DNA from: Cyanobium sp. PLM2.Bin73
Lineage (GTDB): Bacteria; Cyanobacteriota; Cyanobacteriia; PCC-6307; Cyanobiaceae
NCBI GenBank assembly: GCA_007694915.1
Contig: REEV01000075.1
Span: 1 to 50,931 of the forward strand
Length of the DNA stretch: 50,931 nt
Reading direction: 5' to 3'
Below, one piece after another: positions 46,950-50,931 of this stretch. The first letter of the stretch is position 1, and the number at the start of each line of letters is the position of its first letter. The position numbers and the translations under genes were made by a program. The notes beneath the pieces were generated by a model. The model was given only the letters and a program-made list of their open reading frames with translations, made no database searches and was not told the DNA's origin.

Positions 46950-46972
46950 GCCCCTGCCGGTGGGGCAGGGGC
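46950..46972 (-). promoter_or_regulatory. hairpin in the DUF565 leader
   Basis: A perfect 9-bp stem (46950-46958 with 46964-46972) with a 5-nt loop, placed about 8 bp upstream of the DUF565 ATG on the minus-strand mRNA. It would occlude the ribosome binding region if it folds, and could also simply be a remnant of a repeat. Confidence 0.5.
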
Positions 46973-47006
46973 GGTGGAAGAGGCGGCAGGGTTAGGAGGT
47001 GGTGAT

Positions 47007-47138
47007 CCCCATCACCCGGCCCAGCCCTGCCTATCCATGTCTACACCATCTCTTGTGTTTTGCCACCTTTCATGCGCTACTGATAGGGGACGGCAATAAA
47101 AAAGCCCGGGACCAGACGGCCCGAGCCGGGTGATGGGG
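47007..47138. repeat. 14-nt perfect inverted repeat spanning 132 bp
   Basis: The 14-nt arms at 47007-47020 and 47125-47138 are exact reverse complements, 104 bp apart. The minus-strand terminator lies just inside the right arm. Confidence 0.85.
47098..47126 (-). terminator. intrinsic terminator, minus strand
   Basis: On the minus strand, a stem of nine pairs with one bulge (47120-47126/47118-47119 with 47112-47113/47104-47110), a GTCT loop and a T-run that follows. It could end transcripts from the 65-residue gene or from the PCP_red gene further upstream. Confidence 0.85.
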
Positions 47139-47276
47139 ACACCGTTACCAAAGCGGGTCGATGGATCCCAGGCAAGGGTGCCCTGGACGTTTTCGGGAGC
47201 GTCCCCCCGCGCCCTTGACGGCGCTGGACGGCCATGCCACGACCCGGTGATCGCCCCAGAGCTTGAGCGGGGCCCC

Positions 47277-47474
47277 TCAGCTGTCGGCCTCCTTCTTGCG
47301 GCCGGACTTGCCCTCCAACAGTTCCAGCAGCGCCTCCATCTGGGCCATCACACCGCGCACCTCCCCGGCCTCGGGCAGCAGTCCGTCCTCCATCACCCCC
47401 TGGTGCATCTCGCGCAGCTCCTGGCGGATGTAGCGCAGGTGACTCACCACCTGCTCGCGCTTGGACTGCGACAT
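47277..47474 (-). CDS. small conserved charged protein
   Basis: A 65-residue soluble, helical, strongly charged protein (MSQSKREQVVSHLRYIRQEL at the head, MEALLELLEGKSGRKKEADS at the tail), which I do not recognise. It has no membrane segment. Its helical pattern (heptad-like Leu/Ile) suggests a small coiled coil or a nucleoid- or RNA-associated helper, but that is only inference. The start is the ATG at 47474. It lies downstream of the PCP_red gene on the same strand with a 119-bp gap and before a strong terminator. Confidence 0.65.
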   Translation of the reverse strand: MSQSKREQVVSHLRYIRQELREMHQGVMEDGLLPEAGEVRGVMAQMEALLELLEGKSGRKKEADS

Positions 47475-47593
47475 GGATACCGGTCCTGAAGTGGGACTCT
47501 TTTACCGCATCACCGATTGAGCGAGGCCTTGATCGTCAGCCCCGATCGGCTGCAGCGGTGCCCCAGATCAGCCTGCAGCGGCCCCGCTGGGGG

Positions 47594-47755
47594 TTACGAC
47601 TGGCCGAAGCGCGCCTTGGCCTGCTCATAGAAGCCGACATCGATTTCAGCCAGGCCGGCCTCGGCTGCCAGCCGTTCGATGCGCTTGCGAACGGCCGGGC
47701 GTACGAAGAAGGGCACTTCGCGCAGCCGGGTCTCGGCCGCTGCGGTCCAGGTCAT
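47594..47755 (-). CDS. PCP_red-domain mini-protein (protochlorophyllide reductase-like tail)
   Basis: A 53-residue protein matching the PCP_red domain (WTAAAETRLREVPFFVRPAV, then RKRIERLAAEAGLAEI, and YEQAKARFGQS), the small domain found at the C-terminus of the ChlB/BchB subunit of light-independent protochlorophyllide reductase. Here it stands alone with no Fe-S or catalytic domain. Small free-standing PCP_red proteins occur in cyanobacteria, with unknown roles. It starts at ATG 47755 and ends with TAA at 47594-47596; it is short and easy to overlook. tRNA-Ala is encoded 15 bp upstream on the same strand. Confidence 0.88.
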   Translation of the reverse strand: MTWTAAAETRLREVPFFVRPAVRKRIERLAAEAGLAEIDVGFYEQAKARFGQS

Positions 47756-47770
47756 GATCAGGGCGGGCGA

Positions 47771-47843
47771 TGGAGAATAGGGGACTCGAACCCCTGACCT
47801 CTGCGGTGCGATCGCAGCGCTCTACCAGCTGAGCTAATTCCCC
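47771..47843 (-). tRNA. tRNA-Ala(CGC)
   Basis: On the minus strand a complete 73-nt cloverleaf: acceptor stem GGGGAAT with ATTCTCC (one G-U), D arm GCTC...GAGC, anticodon stem CTGCG/CGCAG with loop ATCGCAC (anticodon CGC), T arm AGGGG/CCCCT with loop TTCGAGT, and discriminator A. CCA is not encoded. A GCGATCGC octamer falls within the anticodon arm. Confidence 0.97.
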
Positions 47844-47885
47844 GCTGCGCCCATTATTCCCCCTGGAGCTTCCCGCCGGCCGCCC

Positions 47886-48095
47886 ATGTCCGCCTCGATC
47901 ACCCCCCAGCATCTGGAGGCCTTCGATGAGGCCGGCGTCGCCGAGCTGGCCCGCCGCCTGGAGGAGGACGATTACCCCAGTCCCTTCGATGGCCTTGCTG
48001 ACTGGCACCTGATGCGGGCCCTGGCCATTCACCGTCCCGATCTGGCCAGGCCCTATGTCCATCTGGTGGATCAGGAACCCTTTGATGAGGACTGA
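47886..48095 (+). CDS. DUF2555-type small cyanobacterial protein
   Basis: A 69-residue acidic soluble protein recognised as the cyanobacterial DUF2555 family, of unknown function: MSASITPQHLEAFDEAGVAEL, then ARRLEEDDYPSPFDGLADWHLMRALAIHRPDLARPYV, and an acidic tail. The start is the ATG at 47886. A 15-bp tandem duplication covers its stop codon and the spacer before coaBC, whose GTG follows 18 bp after the stop. Confidence 0.82.
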   Translation: MSASITPQHLEAFDEAGVAELARRLEEDDYPSPFDGLADWHLMRALAIHRPDLARPYVHLVDQEPFDED

Positions 48096-48112
48096 ACTGA
48101 TGAGGACTGAGC
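48083..48112. repeat. 15-bp tandem duplication including the DUF2555 stop codon
   Basis: Units at 48083-48097 and 48098-48112 match at 14 of 15 positions. The first carries the TGA ending DUF2555 (48093-48095), and the second repeats it just before coaBC. Confidence 0.9.
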
Positions 48113-48113
48113 G

Positions 48114-49445
48114 GTGAGCGCGGGCGCTCCCGAGCAGGCGGCCGCGGCCGCCGATCCCCTCGCCGGTCGCCGCATCCTCGTGGGGATCAGCGGCAGCATC
48201 GCCGCCGTCAAGCTGCCGCTGCTGGTGAGCGCCTTGGTGCAGCGGGGTGCCCAGGTGCGCTGTGTGCTCACCCCCAGCGCCGCTCGGCTGGTGAGCGCCG
48301 AGGCCCTGGCCTGCCTCAGCCGCCAGCCCTGCCATCTCGACGCCGACCAGTGGAGCCACCGGGCCCCCCGGCCCCTGCATGTGGAACTGGCGGAATGGGC
48401 CGAGCTGGTGGTCGTGGCTCCACTCAGCGCCACCAGCCTGGGGCGCTGGCTCCATGGGCTGGGCGACACGCTGCTGGCCAGCACCCTGCTGGCCTGTGAA
48501 GCCCCGGTGCTCGTGGCGCCGGCCATGAATAGCGCCATGTGGTCGTCGCCGGGGGTGCGGGCCAACTGGCAGCAGCTGCAGGGCTGGCCGCGGGTGTTGC
48601 CGATGCCCCCGGAGGCCGGGCTGCTGGCTTGCGACCGCCGCGGCGACGGCCGCATGGCCGATCCCGAGCTGCTGCTGCTGGCCCTGGAGTCGCTGGCCCT
48701 GTGGGGCTGGCGCCGCGACTGGCAGGGACTGACGCTGCTGGTGAGTTCGGGTCCCACCCGGGAGGCGCTCGATCCGGCCCGCTGTCTCACCAACCCCAGC
48801 ACCGGACGGATGGGGGTGCTGCTGGCCCAGGCCGCCCGTCTGCGGGGTGCCCGGGTGGAGCTGGTGCACGGTCCCCTGCAGGTGCCCCCCGCCTGGCTGG
48901 AAGGTCTCAGCTGCCGGGCGGTGACCACCGCGGCCGAGATGGAGGGTGCCCTCGGCGAGGCCCAGCCGCGCGCCGATGCCATCGCCATGGCGGCGGCCGT
49001 GGCCGATCACCGCCGCTCGGCGCCGCTGCCCCACAAGCTGGCCAAGCAGGAGCTGGAAACCGAGCTGGCCCGGGGCTGGCAGCCTGTTCCCGACATCCTG
49101 CGGGGGCTGGTGCAGCAGCGGCCCCAGGGCCAGGCGATCCTCGGTTTCGCCGCCCACAGCGGCGATGTGCTGGCCCAGGCGCGTGCCAAATGGGTGGCCA
49201 AGGGCTGCCAGCTGCTGTTTGCCAACCCCATCGATCAGCCTGGTGCCGGCTTCGCCGCCAGCCACAACCGGGGCTGGCTGCTGGGTCCCCAGCCCGATCA
49301 GGTGAACGAGCTGCCGCCGGCCTCCAAGCTGGCCCTGGCCCACCGCCTGCTCAGTGCTCTGCGGCTGGAGCTCAGACCGCCAGGGGATGCTCCGGCTGCC
49401 GAGGCAGGCCGTCCGTTGAGTCCTCGCGCTGCAGCAGATCCATGA
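48114..49445 (+). CDS. coaBC: phosphopantothenoylcysteine decarboxylase / phosphopantothenate-cysteine ligase
   Basis: A bifunctional flavoprotein of coenzyme A synthesis: ligation of cysteine to 4'-phosphopantothenate, then decarboxylation. The 443 residues start with the CoaC domain (GISGSIAAVKLPLLVSALV, the catalytic HVELAEWAELVVVAPLSATS, VAPAMNSAMW and ACDRRGDGRM) and continue with the CoaB domain (LVSSGPTREALDPARCLTNPSTGRMG, AMAAAVADHR, and HKLAKQELE with the conserved Lys). The start is GTG at 48114. Its last 74 bp overlap the 3' end of the convergent 113-residue gene. Confidence 0.96.
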   Translation: MSAGAPEQAAAAADPLAGRRILVGISGSIAAVKLPLLVSALVQRGAQVRCVLTPSAARLVSAEALACLSRQPCHLDADQWSHRAPRPLHVELAEWAELVVVAPLSATSLGRWLHGLGDTLLASTLLACEAPVLVAPAMNSAMWSSPGVRANWQQLQGWPRVLPMPPEAGLLACDRRGDGRMADPELLLLALESLALWGWRRDWQGLTLLVSSGPTREALDPARCLTNPSTGRMGVLLAQAARLRGARVELVHGPLQVPPAWLEGLSCRAVTTAAEMEGALGEAQPRADAIAMAAAVADHRRSAPLPHKLAKQELETELARGWQPVPDILRGLVQQRPQGQAILGFAAHSGDVLAQARAKWVAKGCQLLFANPIDQPGAGFAASHNRGWLLGPQPDQVNELPPASKLALAHRLLSALRLELRPPGDAPAAEAGRPLSPRAAADP

Positions 49446-49713
49446 ACGTGCGCAGCTGCAGGCGGGGGATGTAGGGCCAGCCGCCGCTGCGCTCCATTTC
49501 CTGCAGCAGGCTGAACAGCCGGTTGCGGTCGGCCGGCAGGCTGCTGCGGAAGGGGCCGTCCTGGATGGTGCGGTGCCGCTGCTCCAGCTGGCGCAGCAGG
49601 GAGAGCAGGCCCTGGGGATCGCCGGCGAGCTCCTCGGCGAGGTCGTCCAGCTGGCCCAGCAGGTGGGCCAGGCGCTGCTGCTGATCGGTGGTGGAGTCCG
49701 GGTTCGGGGTCAT
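49372..49713 (-). CDS. conserved small hydrophilic protein next to psbO
   Basis: A 113-residue, Leu/Gln/Asp-rich protein without membrane segments, mainly predicted helix (QQRLAHLLGQLDDLAEEL, LLSLLRQLEQRHRTIQDG) and a Pro/Gly-containing C-terminal part (GGWPYIPRLQLRTFMDLL). I recall similar proteins beside psbO in related cyanobacteria, but I cannot name a family. The ATG at 49713 was chosen; the frame continues upstream to 49968 inside psbO. It overlaps the coaBC 3' end by 74 bp. Confidence 0.7.
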   Translation of the reverse strand: MTPNPDSTTDQQQRLAHLLGQLDDLAEELAGDPQGLLSLLRQLEQRHRTIQDGPFRSSLPADRNRLFSLLQEMERSGGWPYIPRLQLRTFMDLLQREDSTDGLPRQPEHPLAV

Positions 49714-49818
49714 CGGCAGCGTCGGGAGGCGGCGGCGGGCCGCTTTCCCATCCAGCGGGCTCGCAGACAGGTTGTTGAGAGCCTTTTCATCGTACGGGGG
49801 CTGGGGGTTAGGCACCGG

Positions 49819-49824
49819 TAGGAT
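49819..49824 (+). promoter_or_regulatory. candidate -10 element of psbO
   Basis: TAGGAT lies 44 bp upstream of the psbO ATG, but no good -35 is present at the expected spacing. It may be a -10-only, activator-dependent promoter. Confidence 0.3.
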
Positions 49825-49867
49825 CCGCGCCAGCCCAGTCCCCGTCACCCCTCTGCGGCGTTCTTCC

Positions 49868-50689
49868 ATGCGTTTCCGTCCTCTGCTGGCCCTCGTGCTG
49901 GCGCTGTGCCTGACCTTGGTGACCGCCTGCAGCGGCGGGGCCAAGGCGGTGGATCGCTCCCAGCTCACCTACGAAGACATCCACAACACCGGCCTGGCGA
50001 ACGATTGCCCCACCCTGCCGGAATCGGCCCGGGGGTCGATTCCCCTCAACGCCGGCGACCGCTACCAGCTGCGCGAGGTCTGCCTCCACCCGTCCGAGGT
50101 GTTCGTCAAGGGTGAGCCCGCCAACAAGCGCCAAGAGGCCCAGTTCGTGGCCGGCAAGATCCTCACCCGCTTCACCACCAGCCTTGACCAGGTCTACGGA
50201 GATCTGATCGTCTCCGACGATGGGCTCGATTTCAACGAGCTCGGCGGTCTCGACTTCCAGATCATCACCGTGCTGCTGCCCGGCGGCGAAGAGGTGCCCT
50301 TCACCTTCTCCAGCAAGGAGTTGAAGGCCAGGGCCGACGGGGCCGCCATCACCCCCAGCACCGACTTCAGCGGCACCTACCGGGTGCCCAGCTACCGCAC
50401 CGCCAACTTCCTCGATCCCAAGGGCCGCGGTCTCACCACCGGTGTTGAGTACACCCAGGGCCTCGTGGGCCTGGGGGCTGACAGTGACGGCCTTGAGCGC
50501 GAGAACATCAAGCGCTACGTCGATGGCGCCGGCACCATGGAGCTCTCCATCACCCGGGTGGACAGCAACAGCGGTGAATTCGCCGGCGTGTTCACTGCCA
50601 TCCAGCCCTCCGACACCGACATGGGCTCCAAGGACCCGCTGGACGTGAAGATCACCGGTGAGATCTATGGGCGGCTCGAGCAGGTCTGA
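49868..50689 (+). CDS. psbO: photosystem II manganese-stabilising protein
   Basis: The 33-kDa extrinsic lumenal subunit that stabilises the Mn4CaO5 oxygen-evolving cluster. The 273-residue precursor has a lipoprotein-like or signal N-terminus (MRFRPLLALVLALCLTLVTACSGG; the Cys at about 21 suggests a lipobox). The mature protein shows LTYEDIHNTGLANDCPTL, the conserved Cys pair (DCPTL and EVCLHP), FDFNELGGLDFQ-type beta segments, and GRGLTTGVEY. The frame is open from 49688, but the ATG at 49868 is the natural start. A strong terminator follows, then sat. Confidence 0.97.
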   Translation: MRFRPLLALVLALCLTLVTACSGGAKAVDRSQLTYEDIHNTGLANDCPTLPESARGSIPLNAGDRYQLREVCLHPSEVFVKGEPANKRQEAQFVAGKILTRFTTSLDQVYGDLIVSDDGLDFNELGGLDFQIITVLLPGGEEVPFTFSSKELKARADGAAITPSTDFSGTYRVPSYRTANFLDPKGRGLTTGVEYTQGLVGLGADSDGLERENIKRYVDGAGTMELSITRVDSNSGEFAGVFTAIQPSDTDMGSKDPLDVKITGEIYGRLEQV

Positions 50690-50756
50690 CCTCCAGTTCG
50701 GCCCAGGCCGAATAGCGAGCGACCCACCAGCCGGTCGGCTGCCAACAGGAGTCCAG

Positions 50757-50780
50757 AGGGGGCCATCGGCCCCCTTTTTT
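50757..50780 (+). terminator. intrinsic terminator after psbO
   Basis: A perfect 8-bp GC-rich stem (50757-50764 with 50768-50775), loop ATC, followed by six T residues. It separates psbO from sat. Confidence 0.95.
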
Positions 50781-50834
50781 GTCCTCTTTTGTGTGGTCTG
50801 GGAGAATCCGTGGCCATCTCCTGTTGTCCTGCAG

Positions 50835-50931
50835 ATGACCGCCATTGACGCCAGCCCCCACACCACACCCAGCGATCTGATCGCCCCCCACGGCGGCAGC
50901 CTGGTGGACCTGATGGTGCCGGCGGCCGATC
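50835..50931 (+). CDS. sat: sulfate adenylyltransferase, N-terminal part (runs off the window)
   Basis: The first 32 codons of what looks like ATP sulfurylase, the first step of sulfate assimilation. The visible part is MTAIDASPHTTPSDLIAPHGGSLVDLMVP, and LIAPHGG-LV-LM is the typical N-terminus of the cyanobacterial enzyme. The gene order psbO-sat is also what I would expect in Synechococcus relatives. The stop and catalytic domain lie beyond the end of the sequence. The start is the ATG at 50835. Confidence 0.75.
   Translation, partial: MTAIDASPHTTPSDLIAPHGGSLVDLMVPAAD

Larger units (their letters stand above)
46942..47276. other. 335-bp intergenic region with inverted repeats and no clear gene
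   Basis: I see no coding sequence I can support. The region holds a 9-bp hairpin (46950-46972), a 14-nt perfect inverted repeat (47007-47020 with 47125-47138), a minus-strand intrinsic terminator (47098-47126), and a relatively AT-rich core around 47030-47105. A small RNA or a long leader/trailer is possible but not shown by any family signature. Confidence 0.6.

Overview
The window is a densely packed, very GC-rich stretch of a cyanobacterial chromosome. Several gene families place it there: photosystem II genes (psbI, psbN, psbH, psbO), the nitrogen regulator ntcA, the carotenoid hydroxylase crtR, ictB, and a long list of short proteins found essentially only in cyanobacteria. The gene order psbI / psbN-psbH-tatA-pth, the pair psbO-sat, and the high GC suggest a Synechococcus/Cyanobium-type picocyanobacterium. 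That placement is inference from gene content and order; no database was searched.

Layout. 0.2-6.3 kb: a DUF3155 protein, a serine esterase, purH, a DUF4079 membrane protein, a DUF1997 protein, ispH and sfsA. 6.4-14.7 kb: murJ, two small proteins with coupled reading frames, tRNA-Arg with a strong terminator, then a co-directional run glyA - GlcNAc-1-phosphate transferase - cinA - leuC - leuD. 14.6-22.3 kb: an outer-membrane OstA/DUF3769 protein, psbI, a 3-kb GH38 alpha-mannosidase sitting between psbI and psbN, then psbN and the run psbH-tatA-pth-DUF3146. 22.3-28.6 kb: on the minus strand ntcA-DUF3084-yqgF-like; on the plus strand a CobO/BtuR-like protein with dcd; convergent to it a thioredoxin with thyX; then an NIL-domain ferredoxin with a membrane protein. 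28.6-38.2 kb: a lytic transglycosylase, glmM, and a tight four-gene minus-strand operon (FIST protein, trmB, ictB, GlcNAc-kinase-like protein), followed by small conserved proteins. 37.7-41.9 kb: Ycf66-like - ileS - cupin operon. 41.9-50.9 kb: tRNA-Leu, crtR, gatC, creatininase-family protein, small conserved proteins, a 3-methyladenine glycosylase, pyrB, a DUF565/Ycf20 protein, a 53-residue PCP_red-domain protein, tRNA-Ala, DUF2555, coaBC, psbO and the start of sat.

The genes form recognisable functional groups: thymidylate supply (dcd, thyX), nucleotide synthesis (purH, pyrB), leucine synthesis (leuC, leuD), peptidoglycan and amino-sugar metabolism (murJ, glmM, the transglycosylase, a GlcNAc kinase), photosystem II, and translation (ileS, trmB, gatC, pth, three tRNAs). 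I saw no CRISPR array, prophage, insertion sequence, toxin-antitoxin pair or restriction system. The window reads as core genome. The most distinctive sequence-level signal is a recurring pattern of 14-23 bp tandem duplications that copy a gene's stop codon (four genes), alongside in-frame tandem repeats in several reading frames. Other points worth following are the GH38 gene between photosystem genes, a CobO-like protein with a degenerate P-loop, a stand-alone PCP_red mini-protein, and a 335-bp intergenic region with a terminator and a 14-nt inverted repeat.
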